DNA of 64,000 nt from G963676095 sp963676095. Its GTDB lineage: Bacteria; Bacteroidota; Bacteroidia; Bacteroidales; Prolixibacteraceae. Under the pieces are notes generated by a model. The model saw only the letters and a list, made by a program, of their open reading frames with translations. It had not been told where the DNA came from and ran no database searches. The stretch spans positions 5,642,001 through 5,706,000 of the forward strand of contig OY781040.1 of the NCBI GenBank assembly GCA_963676095.1. The letters are read 5' to 3'. Below are positions 55,105 to 63,677 of the stretch, in pieces. Made by a program: the position numbers and the translations under genes. Position 1 is the stretch's first letter. Each line of letters starts with the position of its first letter.

Positions 55105-56226
55105 ATGAAAAAGTATTTAATTGTCTTCGCTTTATTACTGACGTTATCTGGTTCGTTGTGTTTTGCCCAGACCGGACAGCCGACGATTAAAGAGGATTTT
55201 AAACCTTCAACGCTAAATCAGCCCGGACAAGAATATCCGCAGGTTAACTCGCAAGGCTATGCCCGATTCCGCATCGTGGTGCCGCAAGCGCAAAACGTCG
55301 TTGTTAGTTTGGGACTGGGCGGTACCAGGGGCGGAACTCCTCTTTCGAAAACTGAAGATGGCTCCTGGGTAGGTGTTACCTCCGGACCGATGGAAGAAGG
55401 CTTCCATTACTACCATCTGACGATTGATGGCGGAGTATTTAACGATCCTGGCACTTTAAACTTCTATGGTTCCACTCGTTGGGAAAGCGGTATCGAAATA
55501 CCTGCGAAGGATCAGGATTTTTATGCCCTTAAGAATGTTCCCCACGGTAATGTGCAGCAGATTCTTTTCCCTTCCAGGAGCACAAATACTTCACGCCGGG
55601 CATTTGTTTATACCCCTCCCGGTTACGAAAAAGATCAGTCTGTGCGTTACCCTGTACTGTATCTGCAGCATGGCTGGGGTGAGGATGAAACCGCCTGGAG
55701 TAACCAGGGGCACGCCAATCTGATTATAGATAATTTGATTGCCGAAGGCAAGATCAAACCATTCATCATTGTAATGACCTACGGAATGACTAACGACGTC
55801 AAGATAGGAGGTCTGAGAAATTTCGATATCAAACCATTCCAGACGGTTCTTATTGATGAATTGATCCCATACGTGGATGCTAACTTCCGTACACTCGCTG
55901 ATCAGCCTCACCGCGCTATGGCCGGCCTTTCAATGGGCGGAATGGAAACGCATAGCATCACACTCGCCAATCCGGACATATTTTCGTACTATGCACTTCT
56001 AAGCGGCGGTACATACAGTCCTGACGAAATCAAAGATAAATCGAAAGTCAAACTCATTTTTATGAGCTGTGGCAGCTTTGAAAATCCGGATGGCGTTAAG
56101 AATTCCGCAGCCGCATTAAAAGAGGCAGGCATCAATGCCGTCTCCTATGTTTCTGAGAATACCCGTCACGAGTTTCAGACCTGGCGTCGCAGCCTTCATG
56201 AACTTGCACCCCTTCTGTTTAAATAA
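55105..56226 (+). CDS. CE1-type esterase with E-set domain
   Basis: This is a predicted feruloyl or acetyl xylan esterase and the last gene of the PUL-B enzyme run. The 373-residue product has a signal peptide (1-22), an E-set domain (about 45-135) that keeps the paralogue's EDFKPSTLNQPGQEYPQVNS opening, and an esterase-D-like domain with S276 in AGLSMGG and the histidine in RHEFQTWRRSL. The acid position reads CGSFE (E326) instead of the CGxxD of the double esterase. It overlaps no other gene and follows its paralogue by 12 bases, which points to a tandem duplication. A 15-bp-stem hairpin begins 14 bases after the stop codon. Confidence 0.9.
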   Translation: MKKYLIVFALLLTLSGSLCFAQTGQPTIKEDFKPSTLNQPGQEYPQVNSQGYARFRIVVPQAQNVVVSLGLGGTRGGTPLSKTEDGSWVGVTSGPMEEGFHYYHLTIDGGVFNDPGTLNFYGSTRWESGIEIPAKDQDFYALKNVPHGNVQQILFPSRSTNTSRRAFVYTPPGYEKDQSVRYPVLYLQHGWGEDETAWSNQGHANLIIDNLIAEGKIKPFIIVMTYGMTNDVKIGGLRNFDIKPFQTVLIDELIPYVDANFRTLADQPHRAMAGLSMGGMETHSITLANPDIFSYYALLSGGTYSPDEIKDKSKVKLIFMSCGSFENPDGVKNSAAALKEAGINAVSYVSENTRHEFQTWRRSLHELAPLLFK

Positions 56227-56239
56227 TGAAGAATATTTG

Positions 56240-56276
56240 ACTGGCAATGCTAATTACCAGGATTAGCATTGCCAGT
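56240..56276 (+). terminator. Terminator at the end of the PUL-B enzyme operon
   Basis: A perfect 15-bp stem (56240-56254 with 56262-56276) and a 7-base loop are followed by TTTGCTT. It begins 14 bases after the last esterase gene. A short minus-strand open frame ends just beyond it, so it may work in both directions. Confidence 0.8.
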
Positions 56277-56462
56277 TTTGCTTAAAACAACGATCTGTCA
56301 GTCGGTTCAAGACCGGCATCGATTCGTCCGGAAATTTCATTTTGTCCCGGTTCGGTAACTGCAATTTTGAATAGTTTGTCCATTTGTAATATGAAAAGAA
56401 AGCCTGTCCCAAATTAAATTGTTCCATCACCTGATTTTTTAGGTTTCTTATAAGCTATTTTT

Positions 56463-56470
56463 TAAATTTG
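56463..56470 (+). promoter_or_regulatory. Candidate -7 box of the third ECF sigma gene
   Basis: TAAATTTG is an exact TAnnTTTG match 31 bases ahead of the ATG at 56501. A T-run (56435-56440) lies where the -33 element should be, but no exact TTTG is there. Confidence 0.45.
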
Positions 56471-56500
56471 GAGGTACTAATGGCCAAAACTAATTCCTGA

Positions 56501-57097
56501 ATGAAAGAAGATAAGTATATATGGGAAGAATTTAAAAAGGGAAAGGATTATGCCCTGTCTTATATATATCATCAGAATATTGATTTTTTATATTTTTTTG
56601 GTAAAAAGATTACCAAAGATGAAAATATAGTTTTAGATAGTATTCAAGATCTTTTTTACGAATTAATCCGTTCTAAAGAAACTTTAGGAGAAACTGATAA
56701 CATTCGACTGTATTTGTTGAAATCCCTTCGGCGAAAATTGATCAGGGAATTACAAAAGAGACAAAAGCAGGAAGAAAAAGAATCACAATCAGAAATTGTC
56801 CCCGTCTTCATTTTTTCTATTGAAGAAGATTTAATTGGTGCTGAAGAGAATGATCGGAAGCTGAAAATGCTGCGAATGGGTATGCAGGAATTGAATGAAA
56901 AGCAACGTGAAATATTGTTTTACAGATATCACTGCGGGTACGATTACCGACAGATTGGCGAGATCATGTCGATTTCCAATGATTGTGCACGTCAACTGGT
57001 TTCAAGATCCATCCTTTTTTTAAAGACTTATTTTATTGAAAATAAATTTATTTTGATGTTAATTTTCAGTAAAATAAAAAAGTGTATTTTTCTTTGA
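56501..57097 (+). CDS. ECF RNA polymerase sigma factor, FecI-like (third cassette)
   Basis: This is the third cis-encoded sigma factor. In its 198 residues, region 2 lies at about 17-80 (YALSYIYHQNIDFLYFFGKKI, then LDSIQDLFYELIRS) and region 4 at about 128-182 (LNEKQREILFYRYHCGYDYRQIG, then SNDCARQLVSRSI). It is more divergent and more AT-rich than the two others. Its C-terminus again is hydrophobic (FILMLIFSKIKKCIFL). The upstream terminator of PUL-B and a promoter-like box indicate separate transcription. The anti-sigma gene follows after 54 bases. Confidence 0.9.
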   Translation: MKEDKYIWEEFKKGKDYALSYIYHQNIDFLYFFGKKITKDENIVLDSIQDLFYELIRSKETLGETDNIRLYLLKSLRRKLIRELQKRQKQEEKESQSEIVPVFIFSIEEDLIGAEENDRKLKMLRMGMQELNEKQREILFYRYHCGYDYRQIGEIMSISNDCARQLVSRSILFLKTYFIENKFILMLIFSKIKKCIFL

Positions 57098-57151
57098 TTA
57101 TTTTGTCACAAAAATGGATTTGTTGCCTTATGTAGGTATATCGGGTAACAA

Positions 57152-58360
57152 ATGGAAAAAGAAAAATACAGTGGCTATTCTCTTGAAGAACTTCTGGAAG
57201 ACCAGGAATTCATTAATACGATTTTAAAGATAAAAACTGTTGAGGAATGGAATAACTTTCTTCAATCCAATATTTCGGTGCAAGACAACATATTGCGCGC
57301 AAGGAAAATCATTGATTTGTTTAAAACGTCAGGGGAAGAACTTCCCGGGGATAAAAAACTGGTGCTTTGGAAAAGAATAGACAAATATAATCAGTACCTG
57401 TCCAGACGGATTTATATAAACAGAATAACAAGAATTGCTGCTTCTGTTTTATTGATCATGGCATTAGGAGGAGCGATCTATTGGATCGTTAACCCCCATA
57501 AGGATTCTTATACATTTCCGGATTCGCAAATTGCCGGGGCCAAGTCACCCGTATTGGTTTTGTCAAACGGGAAACAAATAAGGTTATCGGGTAAAGAATC
57601 AAAAATTGTCGTTTTAAAAAATCAGAATGCAATTCTTGTGAATAACGACAGTATCATTAAGAATGCCCCATCCGGTTTAGCAAATAAAAAAACTATGCTT
57701 AATGAAATGAATGTCCCTTATGGCGAAAAAGCATCACTTGTTTTGGCAGATGGGACCAAGATTCAGTTAAATGCAGGAAGCCGGCTTTCATTTCCCCAGG
57801 CATTTAGTGGCCCAAAAAGGGAAGTATACCTGGAAGGGGAAGGCTATTTTGAAGTTGCAAAAAGCAGGAAACAGCCGTTTATCGTTTCAACGCGAAAAAT
57901 GGATGTAAAAGTGTTAGGCACAAAATTTAATCTTTCCGCTTATCAAACCGATGATTTTTGCGAGACCGTTTTGCTGGAGGGCCATGTTGAAATTCAAAGT
58001 AAAGGAAAGATATTTAATGATAAGGTTAATCTGACACCCAACCAAAAGGCAACTTATTACTCAAACTCAGGGAAAATTGTCCGGACAGATGTTTCTGATC
58101 CTGCGATTTATATTGCATGGACAGATGGCTGGTATAAATTTTCCAATGAAAATTTAGCTAAAGTTCTGGATAAACTGGAACGGTATTACAACCTGAACTT
58201 TGTATATGACCAGTCTCTGGTACAGGAAGCTCTTCCCATATCAGGGAAGCTAGATTTGAAGGGTTCAGTAGATGAGGTAATGAAGGTGCTTGCGGGCGTA
58301 GCGAAAATTGAATATAAAATTTCAGGGAAAAATGTAATCCTGACAAAAGCGTATTATTAG
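57152..58360 (+). CDS. FecR-family anti-sigma factor (third cassette)
   Basis: This is a membrane anti-sigma factor of 402 residues, longer than the other two. The cytoplasmic part (1-92) has no close likeness to those of the other two FecR proteins. One transmembrane segment lies at about 93-113 (TRIAASVLLIMALGGAIYWIV). A stretch of about 70 residues with VLSNGKQIRLSGKESKIVVL precedes the FecR core (LADGTKIQLNAGSRLSFPQAF, then EGEGYFEVAKSRKQPFIV and VKVLGTKFNLSAYQ). The C-terminal DUF4974-like domain (about 325-400; YKFSNENLAKVLDKLERYYN) is well conserved. A hairpin and then SusC follow. Confidence 0.94.
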   Translation: MEKEKYSGYSLEELLEDQEFINTILKIKTVEEWNNFLQSNISVQDNILRARKIIDLFKTSGEELPGDKKLVLWKRIDKYNQYLSRRIYINRITRIAASVLLIMALGGAIYWIVNPHKDSYTFPDSQIAGAKSPVLVLSNGKQIRLSGKESKIVVLKNQNAILVNNDSIIKNAPSGLANKKTMLNEMNVPYGEKASLVLADGTKIQLNAGSRLSFPQAFSGPKREVYLEGEGYFEVAKSRKQPFIVSTRKMDVKVLGTKFNLSAYQTDDFCETVLLEGHVEIQSKGKIFNDKVNLTPNQKATYYSNSGKIVRTDVSDPAIYIAWTDGWYKFSNENLAKVLDKLERYYNLNFVYDQSLVQEALPISGKLDLKGSVDEVMKVLAGVAKIEYKISGKNVILTKAYY

Positions 58361-58376
58361 CATATTACAGAAATAA

Positions 58377-58409
58377 GAAAACCGGGGAATTAGGCCTCCG
58401 CCGGTTTTC
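58377..58409 (+). terminator. Hairpin in the FecR-SusC gap of the third cassette
   Basis: A perfect 9-bp stem (GAAAACCGG at 58377-58385, CCGGTTTTC at 58401-58409) starts 17 bases after the anti-sigma stop. Its descending arm carries four Ts, so it can act as a weak terminator of the sigma/anti-sigma message or as an attenuator ahead of SusC, which starts 46 bases later. Confidence 0.5.
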
Positions 58410-58454
58410 AAAGTTTATCAAATACGGATATTAATTAATAAACCAAGTAAAGTT

Positions 58455-61400
58455 ATGAAAAAAAAACGAAACAGGCGGAGCCTGCTTTTGGGCAGCATGC
58501 CAAAATTTTTACTCAGAATGAAACTACTAAGCTTTTTCTTGCTGGTCTCTGTCACGATGGTGACAGCGAACAGTTATTCGCAACAAACCAAATTTAATAT
58601 GAATTTGCGGAATGTAACTGTCAGACAAATTTTTCAGGAAATTGAAGACAACAGTGATTTTATTTTTTTGTACAGCGAGAAATCGGTTGATGTCGACAGG
58701 AAGGTAACTGTTGACGTAAACAACCAGACTGTAAACGTCATACTTGACCAGATTTTCGAGGGGACAAAGAATTCCTATGAAATTCATGACCGGCAAATAG
58801 CTATAATGGAAGAGGGCGTGACAGGATGGCCTTCTTATATGAATAAGACTTTTGCGTCTGTTCAGCAGAAATCAATATCCGGTCGTGTTACCGACGCTTC
58901 CGGAGCGCCACTTCCCGGTGTAACCGTAGTCATTAAAGGCACAAACAATGGTGTCATAACCGATCCTGACGGGAAGTATGCGTTGGCCCATCTTCCGGAC
59001 AATGCTGTCCTCGTCTTTTCTTTTGTCGGGATGAAGACCCAGGAGATCCCCGTATTGAATAAAAGTATAATTGATGTAAAACTGGCTGAAGAAACCATCG
59101 GGATTGAAGAAGTCGTGGCAGTAGGATACGGGTCGATGAAAAAGTCAGATTTAACAGGAGCTGTTGCCAGTGCAAATGTGGAGGATTTTAAACGATCGCC
59201 GAATACAAATATTGTCCAATCATTACAAGGTTCGGTTCCGGGCCTGAATATCGGGCAGGTTACCAGCGCCGGTGCTACCCCTGATATTTCAATCCGTGGT
59301 CTGAACACCATCTCCGGTAACACAGGTGTTTTAGTTGTGATCGATGGTATTATTTCCGGAAACCTTTCATCTATCAATCCGTCAGACGTCGAATCGGTTG
59401 ATATTCTTAAGGATGCAAGTTCTACGGCTGTTTATGGCGCCCAGGCAGCCAATGGCGTCTTGTTGATTACGACCAAGAAAGGAAAACCTGGAAAGGCCAA
59501 AATCGAATTTTCATCTTCTTACAGCATTCAAAATCCTACGCACAATTATTCCACGATGAACAGGTCCCAATACCTTACTTTTCTTAAAAACCTGATGTGG
59601 AACAAGGCCTATACAGAGTCGTCGGGCTATACGGAGGATGATAGCAGCTTCAGTCTGGCTGACTATTTGCCGGAGTCGTATATGGTGAATTCAGATGGAA
59701 GTATCTCTACAACGGATTTCGACTGGTGGGGAACTTGTACCCGGCAGGCTTCCATTTTTGATAATCAGGTTACTATTTCCGGAGGTAGTGACGCCGTTTC
59801 TTATTTGGTTTCCTATGGTAATGCTAATCAAAAGAACTTTCTCTTAAACGATGATTTCAAACGGAACACTGTCCGTGCCAATCTGGACGCGAACGTTCGT
59901 TCATGGTGGAAAATAGGGGCACAACTTTCCGGTTCTTTTGTTAATAAGGATGGTTCCGAACCTTCCTTGTGGGAATTATACTCCATGAACCCTTTGGCCT
60001 CTGCTTACAATTCAGATGGTTCAATAAATCCATCTCCGATGGAAATGGCGCGTACCAATCCCCTCAAGGGCAGTGATGTTGACGACCGGGAACGCCATAA
60101 CTATTTTGTCGGAAATGTCTATTCCGAAATCCGGTTGCCTCTTAAGGGACTGACCTACCGCGTAAACTATGGCAATAATTATACGATAAATACACATTTT
60201 CAGGCAAATCCCTATGGAAATTCACTGACAGGCGAAGTTTATAAAGAGTATTCGATTTCGTATGGTTATTCGGTGGACAACATTGTTAATTATACAAGAG
60301 ATTTCAACCTGCACAGTATTGCAGCTACATTCGTATATGGAATTGGGAAATACAAATATTCATACACCAAGGCTGATGCTACCGAATTTACCAATTTAAC
60401 ATTGGGGTATAACAGCCTGGAACTCGGGACCAACCAATATACCTACTCCGATGCTAATAGTAACTCTTCCTTGTACCAAATGGCGCGCTTAAATTATAAA
60501 TATAATAACAGGTACCTGTTGACTGCTACGGTAAGAAGGGATGGTTTTTCTGGGTTTGCTGCAAACCATAAAACTGCATTATTTCCTTCCGTGGCTTTGG
60601 GATGGGTCGTTTCTGACGAAAATTTCTTAAGAAATACGATACCGGTTATTAATTATTTGAAATTACGTGGAGGATATGGAATTAGCGGGAACCTTCCTTA
60701 TGATAAAAATACATATCTAAATAGTTATTTATCATTGGCCAAGGTGTCAACCAGTTCTGGTTATGTATTTGGCGATGGCAGCGACGCCGTAATCCGGGAA
60801 GAACTGACTTCGATGGAGAACAAAGATTTGAAATGGGAAAGAACAGGAGGCCTCAATCTCGGGCTCGATTTTCGCATGTTAAACAACCGTATCGAGGGAA
60901 CAGTGGATGCTTACAGAACAAAAACAACAGATTTATTGTATTCTGTGTCTATTCCTACCATTACCGGTTTTTCTTCCATTACTTCCAATGTTGGCGAACT
61001 CCGGAATAAGGGTATCGAGTTTTCGGTTACCTCACACAATATCGTTGGCAAGGACTTTGAATGGAGTACAACATTCAATATTTCTTCAAACAAAAATAAG
61101 ATTGTTAAGCTGACAGGATCAGGCGACCTGATAACCAGCGGCCTTTTCATCGGAAAATCTCTGTCTGCTGTCTATGGTTATAAAATAGATGGTATATACC
61201 AGGTGGATGACGAAGTTCCAAGCGGATACTATACAGGTAATTACAAAATTCATGATGAGACTGGAGAAGGATCAATCACGACAGATGATCGTACTATTTT
61301 AGGAAAAACCGATCCTGCTTACCGTTTTAGTATCATGAATAAACTTTCTTATAAAAATTTTAATTTGTCTTTTTTTATTAACTCCATACAGGGGGGTAAA

Positions 61401-61835
61401 AACGGGTATCTTGGCGAAAATACATATACATTAATCCAGGACAATACTGCCCGTGGTTGTAACCACCTCAATGAATTTTCGAAACATGTCTGGTCTCCCA
61501 AAAACCGGGATGGGATTTATTCGGCGTCGACCGCCAGTGGAGCAATTACACCTATACGCTATGAGGACAGGAGCTTTATCCGTTTGCAGGACATTACGCT
61601 GGGATATGATCTGCCGAAAGGATTAATCTCATCCACCGGGCTTGGGAATGTAAATGTTTATGTTACAGGTAAGAACCTGCTTACTATTACCAACTGGCAT
61701 GGTTGGGATCCCGAAGCTAATTACGGAACGGTGACGCCTATCGGCAGATCTTCATCGATAAACAAATCAGGGGATGATTACGAAGGCAGACCGGTTATGA
61801 GAAGCTTTACATTCGGTATTGATGTTACATTTTAA
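58455..61835 (+). CDS. SusC-like TonB-dependent transporter/transducer with STN domain (third cassette)
   Basis: This is an outer-membrane glycan importer and signal transducer of 1126 residues. A basic 21-residue prefix (MKKKRNRRSLLLGSMPKFLLR) precedes the hydrophobic core from Met22, and the signal peptide ends near ANSYSQ. Then come the STN domain at about 45-118, a carboxypeptidase-regulatory-like domain at 140-214 (GRVTDASGAPLPGVTV), a TonB-box-like IGIEEVVAVGYG at 215-226, a plug to about 345 and a barrel ending in FTFGIDVTF. The glycan is unknown; its place behind the xylan enzymes makes another xylan fragment a fair guess. SusD follows after 12 bases. Confidence 0.96.
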   Translation: MKKKRNRRSLLLGSMPKFLLRMKLLSFFLLVSVTMVTANSYSQQTKFNMNLRNVTVRQIFQEIEDNSDFIFLYSEKSVDVDRKVTVDVNNQTVNVILDQIFEGTKNSYEIHDRQIAIMEEGVTGWPSYMNKTFASVQQKSISGRVTDASGAPLPGVTVVIKGTNNGVITDPDGKYALAHLPDNAVLVFSFVGMKTQEIPVLNKSIIDVKLAEETIGIEEVVAVGYGSMKKSDLTGAVASANVEDFKRSPNTNIVQSLQGSVPGLNIGQVTSAGATPDISIRGLNTISGNTGVLVVIDGIISGNLSSINPSDVESVDILKDASSTAVYGAQAANGVLLITTKKGKPGKAKIEFSSSYSIQNPTHNYSTMNRSQYLTFLKNLMWNKAYTESSGYTEDDSSFSLADYLPESYMVNSDGSISTTDFDWWGTCTRQASIFDNQVTISGGSDAVSYLVSYGNANQKNFLLNDDFKRNTVRANLDANVRSWWKIGAQLSGSFVNKDGSEPSLWELYSMNPLASAYNSDGSINPSPMEMARTNPLKGSDVDDRERHNYFVGNVYSEIRLPLKGLTYRVNYGNNYTINTHFQANPYGNSLTGEVYKEYSISYGYSVDNIVNYTRDFNLHSIAATFVYGIGKYKYSYTKADATEFTNLTLGYNSLELGTNQYTYSDANSNSSLYQMARLNYKYNNRYLLTATVRRDGFSGFAANHKTALFPSVALGWVVSDENFLRNTIPVINYLKLRGGYGISGNLPYDKNTYLNSYLSLAKVSTSSGYVFGDGSDAVIREELTSMENKDLKWERTGGLNLGLDFRMLNNRIEGTVDAYRTKTTDLLYSVSIPTITGFSSITSNVGELRNKGIEFSVTSHNIVGKDFEWSTTFNISSNKNKIVKLTGSGDLITSGLFIGKSLSAVYGYKIDGIYQVDDEVPSGYYTGNYKIHDETGEGSITTDDRTILGKTDPAYRFSIMNKLSYKNFNLSFFINSIQGGKNGYLGENTYTLIQDNTARGCNHLNEFSKHVWSPKNRDGIYSASTASGAITPIRYEDRSFIRLQDITLGYDLPKGLISSTGLGNVNVYVTGKNLLTITNWHGWDPEANYGTVTPIGRSSSINKSGDDYEGRPVMRSFTFGIDVTF

Positions 61836-61847
61836 TTCGATTATACA

Positions 61848-63677
61848 ATGAAAAAGCAGATATATTTATTATTGGTTTTAATAACCATATTTCTCGGCGC
61901 ATGTAATGAGAGTGAATTTCTGAAAGAAACGCCGGAGGATTTTATGAGTGCAAGCAACTCTTATTCTACTTCATCTGATTTTGATCAGGCCATTACTGAA
62001 CTTTACTATCTTACCCGGTATGAATTCTATTGTAACCAGGGTTACAGTGTTAATGATTATCTGTTAGGTTGCGATTTGGTTTATAATGCCCAGAGTGGGG
62101 GTGCGTTACCAAACCTGGCAGCCAGTTATGGGGCTTCAAATGATAGTCCCAAGGCACACTGGGATAAACTGTATTTGCTCATTGCCCAGTCCAATACTGT
62201 GATCAGCCGCTTGTCCAGTTCGGAAGTTGACGAGGATGAGCAGGTCTTGTTCCAGGCAAAAGCAAGATTCTTCAGGGGACTAGGTTATCGCTCGTTAGCC
62301 TATTTATATGGTGGGGTGCCTCTTCAGCTGGAAGAAGTCACCAGCCCCAAAACCGATTATGTAAGGGCAACGAGAGCTGAAGTCATTAAACAGGCTATTT
62401 CGGACGTAAAATTTGCTGCAGAGAACCTGGAAGACATTACTGAGGTTGAGGACGGCGAAGTAAGTTCACCGGCTGCCTATCACCTGTTGGCGGAATTGTA
62501 TCTGGCTGCCTATTATGATAATGATTATAACACGGCTTATGCCGACAGCGCTATTACAGCAGCAACAAAGGTTATTGATAACGCTGCATTAGCTTTAATG
62601 ACAAGCCGTTTCGGTTCGAGGTCCACAGAAACCCCGGGCGATGTTTACTGGGATTTGTACCGTACCGATAACCAGAACCGGTCAACATACGGCAATACGG
62701 AAGGAATTTTTGTAATTCAGATGGAGCTCACGGGTACTACAGCGGGAGGGACCGATATTACCTCTTTGTGGAGTTCTCCCGGCAGCTATCTGTGGGAAAG
62801 GCATTGTGCTCCGCAGACCGGCCTTTTCCGGATGTATAAAGATGGTGTGACATATACGCCTTTTACCTGGCCGATAGGAGACTATACCGGCGGCAGGGGG
62901 ATCGGGTCTTGCGTTCCGACTCAGCTTTTTGATAAAAAGGTATGGGGAGGATATGGTTCAACCGAATTCAAAAAAGACATAAGAAATGCCAATCATAACT
63001 TTGTGAGGAAATTCAGATTTAATAGTACTGATGCCGCCAATCTTCAAAAAGTAGTCTCCTTCTTTGGCAGCGATACCATTGATCTTGATAAATATGATGA
63101 ATATACGGCTGCTGGTTGGACATTTCTTTCAGGAGACAATAACGTAACTGCGTCCTTCCCGGCCCGTTACCTTACGTGCTATCAAACCAAATGTGCAGGT
63201 CTTTATGATTATCCGTCTGCCTTGTATTCTGATGCATCAACATACCTGCTTACTTCCAGTGCCGGGGGAACTTACACCGACCAATATATGTTCCGTTTGG
63301 CCGAGACCTATTTGTTACGGGCCGAAGCATATGTTTACAAGGGCAATACAACAGCGGCAGCTGCAGATATCAATGTGGTCAGGGAACGGGCAAATGCGGC
63401 AGATGTTGCTGCGGCAGACGTTGATCTGGATTACGTCCTTGACGAACGTATCCGCGAACTGGGTATCGAGGAGAAACGGAGACTGACTCTCGGACGTTTA
63501 GGTTCTGATAAAACTGATGAAAGCGAAAATGTATTTTACCAAAGGGTAGTCGCGCATAATCCTTATTATAGTTATGGAGTGCCATTTTCGACAACTTATA
63601 CATTGTATGCGATACCCCAATCGGCTATTGATGCGAATAAGGATGCCGTACTGGAACAGAACCCAGGTTATAATTAG
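61848..63677 (+). CDS. SusD/RagB-family glycan-binding lipoprotein (third cassette)
   Basis: This is the surface glycan-binding partner of the third SusC. The 609-residue product has a lipobox FLGAC (Cys19) followed by NESEF, fitting export to the surface. The family core is visible (LFQAKARFFRGLGYRSLAYLYGG, YHLLAELYLAAYYDNDYNTAY, FRLAETYLLRAEAYVYKGN). The C-terminal box reads DERIRELGIEEKRRLTLGRLG, a clear variant of the RRIELxFEG form in the two other SusD proteins, so this pair belongs to a different branch and probably a different ligand. A strong terminator follows 13 bases after the stop. Confidence 0.95.
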   Translation: MKKQIYLLLVLITIFLGACNESEFLKETPEDFMSASNSYSTSSDFDQAITELYYLTRYEFYCNQGYSVNDYLLGCDLVYNAQSGGALPNLAASYGASNDSPKAHWDKLYLLIAQSNTVISRLSSSEVDEDEQVLFQAKARFFRGLGYRSLAYLYGGVPLQLEEVTSPKTDYVRATRAEVIKQAISDVKFAAENLEDITEVEDGEVSSPAAYHLLAELYLAAYYDNDYNTAYADSAITAATKVIDNAALALMTSRFGSRSTETPGDVYWDLYRTDNQNRSTYGNTEGIFVIQMELTGTTAGGTDITSLWSSPGSYLWERHCAPQTGLFRMYKDGVTYTPFTWPIGDYTGGRGIGSCVPTQLFDKKVWGGYGSTEFKKDIRNANHNFVRKFRFNSTDAANLQKVVSFFGSDTIDLDKYDEYTAAGWTFLSGDNNVTASFPARYLTCYQTKCAGLYDYPSALYSDASTYLLTSSAGGTYTDQYMFRLAETYLLRAEAYVYKGNTTAAAADINVVRERANAADVAAADVDLDYVLDERIRELGIEEKRRLTLGRLGSDKTDESENVFYQRVVAHNPYYSYGVPFSTTYTLYAIPQSAIDANKDAVLEQNPGYN

